64,000 nt of DNA from Hippophae tibetana. Taxonomy: Eukaryota > Streptophyta > Magnoliopsida > Rosales > Elaeagnaceae. The translations under genes were made by a program, and so were the position numbers. Below, piece by piece: positions 14,921-25,480 of this stretch. The notes beneath the pieces were generated by a model that had not been told where the DNA came from, made no database searches, and saw only the letters and a list, made by a program, of their open reading frames with translations. Within the stretch, counting starts at the first letter, position 1; every line of letters begins with the position of its first letter. The stretch spans positions 13,365,001-13,429,000 of the forward strand of contig CM072809.1 of NCBI GenBank assembly GCA_037013495.1. Direction: 5' to 3'.

Positions 14921-15268
14921 TAGGGGTGTCCATAAATCAGTTTGGATCGGATCAAATCGTAAAATCGAATCGAATTGAACGGTTTTACAAATTAAACTGT
15001 CTGGTTCAGTTTAAACCGGTCGAATCAGACCGGATCGATTTAATAAATATATTAAAAAATTTACATTATTTTTCATTAAAGATGTCCAAAAAACCAAACC
15101 AAATCGTAAACTGAATCGGACCGAATGATTTTATAAATCAAACGGTTCCGTCCGATTTATAATAATTAAACCTATTTCAAACCATCTGATCCAATCTAAT
15201 CTGAGTAATATAAACGGTCCAATCCAGTTAAATATTTTTTTCCAAAACCAGACCGTTAGACACCCCTA
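14921..15268. mobile_element. hAT-like non-autonomous DNA transposon, 348 bp
   Basis: The element starts TAGGGGTGTC and ends GACACCCCTA, a perfect 10-bp terminal inverted repeat. Flanks are GTTACTTT (14913-14920) and ATTACTTC (15269-15276), matching at 6 of 8 positions, consistent with a decayed 8-bp target-site duplication. Inside are many short subterminal motifs such as CGGATC, AATCGTAAA and ACCGG on both strands, as is common where hAT transposases bind. There is no transposase, so it would need help in trans. The open frame across its left half is not considered a gene. Assignment to hAT rests on terminus form and duplication size. Confidence 0.72.
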
Positions 15269-16448
15269 ATTACTTCTATAGAAGTAACTAGTATAAAATT
15301 TATATAGTATGTAAAAGGAAAATAAATTTTATAATATTTATAAATATTACACTAATATTTTTTTTAATTAATATTAAATACTTTTTTTATACATTATCAA
15401 CTAAAAAAAATCATCCTTATTCTCAAACTAATTAATAATTACTTCCTCTGGCATCCTTTGAATTGCTGGTGAAAGAGACTCCATTCATTTTATGAGAAAC
15501 TATACATTATTTTTAGAGTAAATAAAGTAGTAATTTCCATTAATATTATTGTTTCTTCGTTTAGAAGAGTAATAGACTCTTGTATTTTCCAAAAACATTT
15601 ATTACACTTATTTTCCTCCTCGATTGCTTAGAATACCATATCATCGTATCATCAGTTGTTATTCGTTTAAATCTAAAAATTTGATTTAATTTCTTAGATT
15701 TTGATAGAAAAATATACAACTGATTTGAATTCGATTCAAATTTGAAATAATAGATTTTATAATTTATTAGAATTTAATTCAAATCAAATTACTATTAAAA
15801 TTATAAACAATACATAATTTATTTTAAAATATGTTATATTTGAATATTATACATATCATAATTAAATTAAATTATTATTTTAATTTAAACATAAGATATA
15901 AATTTTAAATCTCTATATAATTTAACAAGTCTTAAAGTATATATATTTTTCTTATCTGTCCTAAAAATGATCATAAATAATAAATTTTGTTAAAAATACA
16001 TTAATTTAAAAGTAAATTATTATGTATATTGTGTTATATATATAATAATAAAATATTTTTTTTAAAATATGACTCTATATTCCATCACATTAAACTCAAA
16101 ATCAAATTCTACTTTACAATATTTTCTTTATTTAATAAAAAAGAGGACTTTATTGTCTATTTAAAAAGAATAAAAAAAGTAATGGGGGCATTTATAAATA
16201 TTAGCAGCCAACTAGAGACGAAAAAAATAAAAAGGAAAGAAAAAAATATACTTGTAAATTCTATTCTATAGCCAACCTCCAAAAACATAATATATAATTT
16301 AAAATCAAATTAAAAAAAAAACTACAAGAGAAAATGCACATTGTCCAGCATTAGCTAGGCTTGCCCAAATCATACTTGCACTAACACACCAAAACAGAAC
16401 AAACATCAAAGGTCCTTTATAGACAAATCCTATAAGAGGTTTTCTTCA
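15269..16448. other. A+T-rich spacer downstream of the NPF gene
   Basis: No coding exon is supported. The right end, about 16270-16448, includes the 3' UTR region of the minus-strand NPF transporter. The open frame at 16029-16271 is A+T-driven (Lys, Ile, Phe and Tyr rich) with no family features. Confidence 0.5.
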
Positions 16449-18979
16449 TTAACTTGCTTCATTTTCCTTGGTATCCTCTAATTTGCCTGACAAAGAGATT
16501 CCATTCATCATCTTATCTTCACCAGTTTGAATGCTTTCATTTTCCTTTATAAAAGTTGTTTCTTTCAACTCAGCTGGCTCTTCCCATTTATACTTATACC
16601 AAGAAGCCCAATACAGATAGTTCAAGAAGTTAAGGCAGCTTAGTATTGCCAAAAACCAATAAAAAAGATTCAAATTGTTTTGGTTGAGATCTAATCCATG
16701 CAACCAACCAAGTTTACTAGGAGTAATTCTTTTGGTCACAGAATTTATAATATCCACAAAAATAGTACTCAAATAATAACCAAAAGATAATGATAACCAT
16801 GTGAATGAAGTAGAGAGTGATTTCATGCCTGCTGGTGCTTCTTTGTAAAAGAATTCCAATAATCCAACAAGAGTGAACATATCAGCAATTCCAAATATAC
16901 CATATTGAAAGGACAACCAAAAGAGGCTTATAGGATGAAGTGGATCTTTATAGAATTGATTATTTCTTTTCACTTCCACGATGCCTGCTATACCCATTGA
17001 AATGGCTGAGAGTACTAATCCAACTCCCACTCTTTGGAGTTGTGTAATCCCACTTGGATGTTTGGTGTATTTTCGAACGAAAGGAACGAATAAGAATTCG
17101 TATAATGGAATCAAGAATGACATGAAAACTAATGGAATTACAGGAATTGATGGTGCTGGAACCTCAATTGAGCCTAGATGGCGATTCATGAAACGCCCTT
17201 GTTGTACTGAGAATGTTTGGAGTTGTGCTAGACATGTATTCATTAAAATAGTACTAGCTAAAATCGGAAGCATTCTTGTTAGAACCTTCACTTCTTCTAC
17301 TTGTGTCACTGTGCATACCACCCATGGTTTCTGTTCTGAATTTGCTTGAAGAATTGCAGCTTTGTCTAGGCATCTGATTCAATAAATCGAACAATTTAGT
17401 TATCTTTAGTATTCAATTCTCTGTTATTAGATTTTAGGGAGGCATAATGTTAATTACCTGAACTGATTGGTGTGTGTAACTCTTTCTTCTTCATAAACTT
17501 TTTCACTGATCTCATATAGTTCATCAGGGTTCTCCGGTAGTGATAAACGTCGATTTTTAAATGCCACAACAATAACCTTTCAAAACAATTACATAACATG
17601 TTGAGTTTCTAAACAGATAGTATTGTGTTTCTATGTGTGTGATTGTTATAAGGAGATAAAGAGGTTGAAAGACCTGAATGATCCTTAAAATGGGGCTGTT
17701 TCCTGGGACTCGAGTGCGATAGAAAGACTTTCCAAGAGCAAGAACAACAAATCCAAGAAAGGTAGCTATAGTTGATATCATAAATCCATAATACCAACCT
17801 ACATTAGTACTAACATACACAACTGCAGTAACTCCCAAAGCTCCTCCAATTGTAGTACTAAGCAAAAGCCAATTGAAGAAGCTTGCTATTGCCTTTGCTT
17901 CTTTTGGATTCTTCTGATCAAATTGATCAGCACCAAGCGCCGGAAGTGAACCCCTAACACCGCCCAAACCTAGTGCCAACAAATATAAAGATATATATAG
18001 CATTGCTGCTGTACCACCTTCTACACACTTTGACTTGCCACAGAATTTTGGATGCAATTTGTGGGTAGCAGCTTGAATTGTCATTAGCATCCGTGCCTAA
18101 AGAGTAGTTCAACAGGTCAAAAATATTTTACTTTTATACAATGATAACGAACAAAAGATCATACATGATCAAACTTGTATTTCAAGTCTTGTAAGGTGAA
18201 GTAAGTTTCTTTTACCAATATCTCAATAGCTCCAAAAATCAAACATGTAGTCAATCTGCTCAGATAGGTATCTGAAATAAAACCGCCAATGATGGAAAGC
18301 AGGAAAGTTGTTCCCATCAAATTTGTAAGAGTATTGGCAGCATTGGATACATCGAAGTACATCACTCCTAGAAAGTACAACACCAAGCTCACCATGCTTG
18401 CCACAAAACCGACGTTGTCAAATGCCACCAACACTGTGTATACACGAAGTAAGTAAACATAGCATTTTGAGATTTAGGGTATTTTTTTTGTGTTTATATT
18501 AAAAGCGGTTTTAGTCAAAAACAATTTTAGGAAGAAAAAAAACCTAATTTGTGCTTTTGTCAAAAAGTATAAAATGTGTCTTTTGAGTTGTGCAAGCACA
18601 TAAGGAAAAAAATTCCCATGTTTAAATCAAAAGTGCTTTTACAAATTTCAAGAGTATATACAAATAGACCTTAATATATGAAAAAAAAACCTAGGAGAGG
18701 ACAACATATTCATAGGCATATATAGCTAAAGTAGATATCTAGCATCAATATATATATATATATATATATATATGGGGTTTACTTACCAAAAATAAATTTG
18801 CATGCATTAAATCCTCCTTTAACTTTGGTCCCTAGGCCAAGGAAACTGTGGCTTGGCTTGGCCTCCTCAAGTTCCTGACAAAAGATATATGAATTAATTC
18901 ACAACAACATGCAATAGGCAGAGATATGCAAAATGTGAAAAAGATCAGAAAAGGATTTGGTTTGTTGACTTACGGTCAT
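16449..18979 (-). CDS. NPF (NRT1/PTR) family transporter, NPF4-like, 592 aa
   Basis: This is a polytopic major-facilitator transporter. The NPF family moves nitrate, peptides, abscisic acid and other hormones; the substrate here cannot be read from sequence. Minus-strand exons are 18979-18974, 18874-18787, 18433-18216, 18096-17674, 17576-17458 and 17373-16449, all in phase (1779 nt). Exon 1 is ATG plus one codon. Family marks include NAANTLTNLMGTTFLL, LGGFISDTYLSR-type text (GGFISDTYLSR), the signature ALGADQFD, and SFFNWLLLSTTIGG followed by further hydrophobic helices. The long charged linker is encoded by exon 5 and the start of exon 6. The C-terminal half contains FLIPLYEF and LLEFFYKEAPAGMKS. 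The first helix reads LVAFDNVGF, so the usual proton-coupling ExxER motif is not seen. Placement near NPF4 is by overall resemblance and is moderate. Confidence 0.9.
18748..18773. repeat. (AT)13 microsatellite in an NPF intron
   Basis: A perfect AT dinucleotide run of about 26 bp lies in the intron between exons 2 and 3 of the NPF gene, close to the exon 2 donor site. It is a likely length polymorphism. Confidence 0.85.
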
Positions 18980-19050
18980 GATGAATTTTGAATGTTTAAG
19001 ACAGGAGGAGGCAGTTTAAAGAGGAATGGTAAAGTAAAGGTGGATACGTA

Positions 19051-19060
19051 GGATATATAA
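19051..19060 (-). promoter_or_regulatory. Putative TATA box of the NPF transporter gene
   Basis: On the minus strand the sequence reads TTATATATCC, about 75 bp upstream of the ATG at 18979. That spacing suits a plant core promoter with a short 5' UTR. It was identified by position and composition only. Confidence 0.45.
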
Positions 19061-20244
19061 GCTCAAAAGATACCTTGTTTATAATAACGTTCATGGTTTT
19101 AGGTTAAATGACCATCTCTCTCTGACAACTTTGTTTCTCTCAATTTGTTACTCTCATTGTGTGTATCAACCTATGTTTGAGGTGGTCACTACTTGCGATC
19201 ATTTCAACAATCTTATATTATTTAAATTAAAATGCAAATAAAATATTCTAGTCTTGTTAAAAAGTATTTTTAGCTTTGTTGCTGATGACAAGTATATCAA
19301 CAGAATGTGCACAAAAAATTTAAGGTAGAAAGCTACTTGGGAATTTTATCTGTATCACTGTACATGTATAAACTTTAGCACAGGTTGAGTCCGTCATGTT
19401 AATGAGCTGCTATATAGCCAAGCTTTTAGATTTAAAGCTTTCACATGAAAACGGCTTCCATAATTTCCATCGATAGATGTCAGATGCCCTTTGGAGCCGT
19501 ATTAATCTTTTGACGTAACAGCTTGTTAATCTTCGCCATCAAAAACTGCAGCGTTTTAAATTATTTTATTGGGTTAAGTGCCCAAGTGTCCAAATAAGCA
19601 CTTGTTTAAATGTGTTTCATTCTTTATCCTAATTGGTTATGCCATAATTTTTTTTAAAAAATCCAACTTACTCATTAATTTTGAAATTTAGACTTCATTA
19701 TAACTTTATTTTATTATTATTTTTCACTTTATTTTAATCGTCAATATTTTTTTGAAGGATAGCCATCAAACTTTCAATATTACCAATTTTGTCTCATTTT
19801 ATATAATTTGTACCATTTTGATCCCCACCTTTATTATATTTTGAAGAATTGTGTCTGAGTTGGTTAAGGTGATTAACTTGTCTCAACGTAGTCAGGATAA
19901 TTAGATTAAAACTTCGTCCTATAGTTTATTGTCTAGATGAACCTATATGTTGGTAATTCTTATTACCAACTCTTTCATCCTATAATAATTTATAAGAAGT
20001 AATAATATGTGATAATTATATACTCAATTTACTTTTCTTATTTTTATAACAATTCGTACGCACACTCAATTACTTTTTAGGTTTGAACCAAATTCTAATA
20101 AATAATATTAAAGTAAATGATATAAATAGGTAGAAGATAGATCCCAAATTAAAAATTAACCCTTATAAATTACGTAGGTGACCTAAGTTTCAATGAATGA
20201 ATGGTGGATCCTACGTTGGTTTTACACGTGAGTTAAGCAATATT
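19061..20244. other. Intergenic DNA between the NPF gene and a copia element
   Basis: No coding exon is supported. This is the upstream flank of the NPF gene and reaches to the target-site duplication of the copia element at 20245. I searched it for the missing 5' exons of the FEN1-like pseudogene found on the other side of the element and did not recognise any. Confidence 0.45.
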
Positions 20245-20249
20245 GTTTT

Positions 20250-20741
20250 TATTGATCAACTTATGTGAGCCACACAAAGAAAAATAAAAAAGTCCTTCAA
20301 TATTCAACAACTAAGGCTAGCTGTAAAGTCAAAAACTTTTATCATTTGTCTACATACTATATGGCATGAACGAGGGAGCTTTAGTTATATAAAAATCTTT
20401 GTTTCAATATCAATAGATGTAGAGATCAAAAGTTTAAAGAGAAAGAAAACATAAAATCTAAGTAGAAAATTTTCTTACAGAATTAATTTGTAAAATTAAA
20501 ACACACAAATTAAAGATACATATTTATTGTATTTTTGTGAGATATTCAACTAAAGGTAAAATTTATAATCACATTTTATTATAATGTAAGTTTAAAGTGT
20601 CCTATGAGTCCCGTAGTTGTTACTTTCAATTTAGAAAGTTTTTTTATGCAAAAAATTTTGGTGTTATTTTTATTCTATTTTGGTTTGAGAAGTTATCCTG
20701 TGTGGAATTTATTTTTTTACAATCATCCATTTTTTCCAACT
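20250..20741 (+). repeat. 5' LTR of the copia element
   Basis: This 492-bp repeat aligns along its length with 24907-25439. Shared blocks include CAAAGAAAAATAAAAAAG, GTAGAAAATTTTCTTA, CACAAATTAAAGATACATAT and TATTGTATTTTTGTGAGA. It is shorter than the 3' LTR because of small deletions, for example around 20330 and 20480. The start is the decayed TATTGA. Confidence 0.85.
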
Positions 20742-20765
20742 TGTGGTTGAGTTTTAGCGAAAATA

Positions 20766-20872
20766 CTGTTCACATATATCGTACTATTCATATTCATGGG
20801 TACTATTCATAAGGACTATTCATAAAGTACTATTCACTATTCAACTGTACTATTTGGCAGGTACTATTCATC
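20766..20872 (+). repeat. Short tandem motif array in the copia leader
   Basis: The motif GTACTATTCAT, or close variants (GACTATTCAT, CTGTTCA, GTACTATTCA), occurs about six times in some 105 bp between the 5' LTR and gag. Spacing is irregular. It lies in the untranslated leader of the element, where a primer-binding site would normally start; I could not recognise an intact primer-binding site here. Confidence 0.7.
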
Positions 20873-20919
20873 GTGAGAAAAATACCAAGTTCGGAAAAAT
20901 ATGTTGATTGACGATTCAA

Positions 20920-21700
20920 ATGGAGGAGAGCACATGTAATATGATTAAGTTGACTGTATTTAATTATGCAATTTGGAAGTCGAAGATAAATGATCTTTTA
21001 TACATTAAAGATCTATGGAAGCCAATTATAATGCCGAAAAAAGAAGAAGTAACTAGTGCAGACATTGACTAGGTTGTGCTAAACCAAAAGTGTGCTGATC
21101 AAATCAGACAATGGATCAACAAGAGCATTTTTCAAAAAATTTCTAATGAACACGATGCTTACGTTCTTTAGAAAAAGTTGAAGAAAATGTATACGAGGTC
21201 AATCGCACGTAATAAAGCTAATCTAATGCGACGATTAGTCAATTTGAAGTATAAAGACGAAATGAGCATATAAGAACATATGAGTAAGTTCCAAGACATT
21301 GTAGATCAACTCAACTCTATGAAGGTGACTGTAGATGACGAGCTACAAGCGTTGTTGATGTTGTTGATGCTGAGCTATCTACCAAAAAGTTGGGATACTC
21401 TAGTTGTATCAGTTAGCAACTTAACTCCTGACGTCAAGCTTACCATAGATATGATAAAAGATAGAATGCTAAATGAAGAGTCTTGACGAAAAGATAAAAG
21501 ATATACTCCTGACACTGAAGCGTTTGTCATGCAAAAACAAGGCAAGTAAGAATGGCACGGGAGAAGTAAAAGTAGAAATCCCCGTAACCAAAGTCAACAA
21601 AGAGGACGGTCGAAGTCTAGATCAAGGCATGACAAGAAGTGTCATCACTACGGCAAGCCTGGACACTTCATTGGAGAATGTAGAAGGTTAAAGGCAGAAC
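20920..21700 (+). pseudogene. copia gag remnant
   Basis: From the ATG at 20920 the frame reads a copia-type gag (FNYAIWKSKINDLL, then YLPKSWDTLV), but is interrupted by stops near 21070, 21168 and 21270, by one at 21484, and by a frame change around 21480. The zinc knuckle around 21635-21690 reads CHHYGKPGHFIGEC, so the second Cys of the CCHC box is replaced by Tyr. The full-length Gag cannot be made from this copy. Confidence 0.85.
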
Positions 21701-21779
21701 AATCCAAAAATCAGGAAGCAGAAACCCGAACAAATGACACCACAACTGTCACTGAAAAAGTTGTCATTGTTCGAGATGC

Positions 21780-22760
21780 TGATTATGTCAATCTTGCATG
21801 CCAAGACACTAGTTGGGTAGTTGACTCATGCGCTTCCTATCATGTCACCTCACGACGAGAATTCTTCTCAACCTACACTCAAGGTGAATTTGGACGTGTG
21901 AGGATGGGAAATGATGATGCATCGAAAATTGTCAACATTGACAATATTTATGTAGAGACTAATCTTGGATGCAAATTACTTCTAAAAGATGTGAGACATG
22001 TTCCTGATATCTGCCTCATTTTGATCTCTACCGATATGCTTGATGATGATGGATAGAATAATTATTTTGGTGAAGGAAAGTGGAAGCTCACCAAAGGCAA
22101 TTTGGTAGTAGCGAAAAGCAAGAAAGATACATCACTCTACATCATAGAAGTCAGGCTGTGTAGAGGAGAAGTAAATACTACTAGGAAAGAAGTTCCTACC
22201 GAGCTATGGCATAAGCGACTCGGCCACATGAGTGAAAAATGTCTCAGAATTCTTTCCAAGAATGAGCTCTTTCCAGGAATGAAAGGTACATCCTTGCAAA
22301 CTTGTGTTGACTGTATTATGGGAAAACAACATATAGTTGCATTTCGTAGTCTCACACCATCTAGAAAGGAAAATATTCTAGATTTAATACACACAAATGT
22401 TTGTACAATGAGTTGTAAGTCACTAGAAGATGCTCACTCTTTTGTGACCTTTATTGATGACCATTCTAGAAAAAGTATGGACTTTTGCTTTGAAAACTAA
22501 AGATCAAGTATATGAAGTTTTCAAACAGTTTCATGTAAAAGTAGAGAGAGAAACTGGAAAACGTTTGAAGTGTGTACATGCAGATAATGTTGGTAAGTAT
22601 CGTGGACCATTCGAGGAGTACTGTAGAAGTTTCGGCATCAGGCTAGAAAAATCAGTACCAAAGACACCTCAACATAACGGTGTTGCTGAGAGGATGAATA
22701 AAACCATATGTGAAAGAGTCAGATGTATGCTCTCAAATGCTTAACTATCAACCTTCTTTT
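21780..22760 (+). pseudogene. copia protease and integrase remnant
   Basis: The aspartic protease motif near 21815-21840 reads VDSCASYH; the expected DSGA-type active site has Cys in place of Gly. The pre-integrase zinc domain follows (HKRLGHMSEKCLRILSKN at about 22210-22260, then CVDCIMGKQH). The integrase core begins as FVTFIDDHSRK, changes frame near 22455-22500, and continues with KCVHADNVGKY and HNGVAERMNKT before a stop at 22742. Two open frames overlap at the frameshift. Confidence 0.85.
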
Positions 22761-22846
22761 GGAGGGAGGCAATAAGGACAACAATCGACTTAATCAACCT
22801 TTCTCCATTATTTCCACTGAACTATGACGTACCAGAAAGAGTTTGG

Positions 22847-24760
22847 ATGGGGAAAGACGTTTCTTACAAATACTTGAAAGTATTCGGCTATAGGGCATTT
22901 GTTCACATCCCGAGAGATGAGCCGTCCAAGTTGGATGGAAAAGCAAAGCAGTGTATCTTTATGGTATATGCCCATGAAGAATTTGGCTACAGACTTTGGG
23001 ATCCTATTAGCAAAAAGATTCTCAGAAGTAAAGACGTGGTGTTTCTTAAAGACCAAACAATCGAGGATTTTAAGAAATCTGAGAAACCACAGTTAGATGA
23101 AATTCCAGTTAATCTGGACCCAGTCTTTCCACCAACAAATCTTGATGACGGGGGAGTTACACCAAATACTGATGAAGTTAATCCACCAACTGGCAGTTCA
23201 GAACCAGAACAAGTTTTTGAACAAGTCCAACCAAAAGTACAGACAAGGAGATCCATTCCAGGACGACAACCAAGTCGTATATATTCTCCTAACGAGTATG
23301 TGATGCTCACTGAAGGGGGAGAGCCAGAGAGTTATGATGAAGCTATCACTGATCAGCATAAGACTGAGTGGTTAAAAGCCATGCAGGAAGAAATGAAATC
23401 TCTGCATGAGAACCAAACATTTGACCTGATGAAACTACCACAGGGAAGAAAAGCTCTCAAGAACAAGTGGGTGTATAGAATCAAAAGTGAAGAAGGCAAC
23501 TCACAACCACATTACAAAGCAAGATTGGTTGTGAAAGGATTTGGGCAGAAGAAAGGTGTTGACTTCGATGAAATATTCTCACCAGTATTTAAAATGTCTT
23601 CAATCCGAGTTGTTCTTGGTTTGGCAGCTAGCCTTAATTTGGAGGTTGAAAAACTTGATGTAAAGACTGCATTATTACATGGTGATCTTGATGAGGAAAT
23701 CTATATGGAATAGCCCAAAGGTTTCCAAGTCAAAAACAAAGAGAAATTGATATGTAGACTAAAGAAGAGCTTGTACGGTCTGAAGCAAGCACCAAGGCAG
23801 TGGTATAAAAAGTTTGACTCATTCATGGAGCAAAATGAATACAACAGAACGACGGCTGATCAATGCGTCTTCATCAAGAAATTCTCTAATGGTGATTTTA
23901 TTATTCTTTTGCTTTATGTCGATGACATGTTAATTGTAGGTCAAAATATTGACAAGATTAACAAATTGAAGAAGGAGTTAAGAAAGTCCTTTGCAATGAA
24001 GGACGTAGGACCTGCCAAGCATATTCTTGGCATGAAAATTACCCACAACAGGCAAAAACAAAAGATCTGGATTTCCCAAAAACGATATGTTGAAAAAGTT
24101 CTTGAAAGATTCAACATGAGCAAAGCTAAACCTGTTAGTTGTTCACTTGCAAGCCATTTCAAACTTAATGTGAGTCAATGTCCCTCAAGTGAGGAGGAGA
24201 AATCAGAAATGAGCAAGGTGCCTTATGCATCGGCGGTTGGCAGTCTAATGTATGTTATGGTATGCACTAGACCAGACATTGCACATGTTGTTGGCATTCT
24301 GAGCCGATTCCTATCAAATCCTAGAAAGGAACATTGAGTAGTTGTCAAATGGATACTCAGGTATCTCAGAGGAACCCACAGTCATTGTTTATGCTTTGGT
24401 AATAATAAACTTGTATTAGAGGGATATACATATTCAGATATGGCTGACGACGTGGATACAAGGAAATCTATATCCGGATACCTAATATCATTTAGAGGGG
24501 GAGCTGTTTCATGGCAATCATGATTACAAAAATGTATTGCCTTAAGTACCATAAAAGCAGAGTACATTGCAATCACTGAAGGTTGTAAGGAGATCTTGTG
24601 GATGAAAAAGTTCCTACAAGAATTGCATCAGAATCAAGAAAATTATGTTCTTTATTGCGACAGTTAGAGTGCAATTCACCTTAGCAAGAACACAACCTTC
24701 CACTCAAGGTCCAAACACATCGACGTAAGATATCATTGGATTTCGTGATATTTTGGAACA
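22847..24760 (+). pseudogene. copia reverse transcriptase and RNase H remnant
   Basis: The frame from 22847 contains the integrase C-terminal tail (YKYLKVFGYRAFVHIP), then the reverse transcriptase with KARLVVKGF, KLDVKTALLHGDL, a stop at 23711, and SLYGLKQAPRQWYKKF in the continuing frame. The catalytic box YVDD is intact at 23915-23926. RNase H follows (RPDIAHVVGILSRFL, KSISGYLISF, AEYIAITEG) with further stops near 24335, 24521 and 24665. The order and motifs are classic for Ty1/copia. Confidence 0.9.
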
Positions 24761-24906
24761 TAAACTATTGCAAGTTGAGAAGATTCACACCAATGATAAC
24801 GAGGCAGATATGATGATAAAAACTGTGACTAGAGAAAAATTTGTTATCTGTAGAGAGATTGCAGGTGTGTAGGAACTTTGTCCCACATAAGGTGAAAGGT
24901 GAGATT

Positions 24907-25439
24907 TGTTGGTCTAACTCATGTGGGCCACCAAACAAAGAAAAATAAAAAAGGGCATTCAACCTTCAACAATGAAGGCTTGCTGTTAGAGAAGAAAAAG
25001 AAAAAAAAAGTCAAAAACTTCTGCCATTTGTCTTCATACAATCCGGCGTGAAGGATGGAACTTTGGTTCTATAAAAGTCTTTGCTTCAATCTCAATTGAT
25101 GTACAGGTCAAAAGCTGAGAGAGAAAGAAAACATAAAGGCTTAGTAGAAAATTTTCTTAGAGAAAAAAATTGAAAGAGTCAATTTGTGAAGTTAAAACCC
25201 ACAAATTAAAGATACATATCTATTGTATTTTTGTGAGAGATTTACTTAAAAGTGAAGTTTGTAATCCCATTTTATTACAGTGGAAGTTTTAAGTGACTTA
25301 CAGATCACGTGGTTATTAATTTCAGTTTGAAAGGTTTTTTCATACAAAAATCTTTGATATTATTTTTTTTATTTTGGTTTGGGAAGTTATTCTAGGTATG
25401 TGAAATTTATTTCTTTACCACTATTCATTTTTTCCAATA
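24907..25439 (+). repeat. 3' LTR of the copia element
   Basis: This 533-bp repeat starts TGTTGG directly after a purine-rich tract and ends CCAATA. It retains a better TG start than the 5' copy. It includes a purine-rich insertion (about 24994-25012) absent from the 5' LTR. Confidence 0.85.
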
Positions 25440-25480
25440 GTTTTAGATTTATTGAATTTCGAATATATTTATTTGGCCAT

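Larger units (their letters stand above)
20245..25444 (+). mobile_element. Degenerate Ty1/copia LTR retrotransposon (Tnt1-like)
   Basis: A full-length but dead copia element: 5' LTR 20250-20741, internal region with gag, protease, integrase, reverse transcriptase and RNase H in copia order, and 3' LTR 24907-25439. The 5-bp repeat GTTTT at 20245-20249 and 25440-25444 is the likely target-site duplication. LTR ends decayed from a TGTTGG...CCAACA form: the 3' LTR begins TGTTGG and ends CCAATA, the 5' LTR begins TATTGA and ends CCAACT. GGTGAGATT just before the 3' LTR is the remnant polypurine tract. The coding region carries several in-frame stops and at least one frameshift. The visible LTR divergence marks an old insertion. 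Confidence 0.92.

Noticed and set aside
16981-17349. 122-codon plus-strand open frame
   Set aside because: It is antisense to the last exon of the NPF gene, which has strong family features on the other strand.
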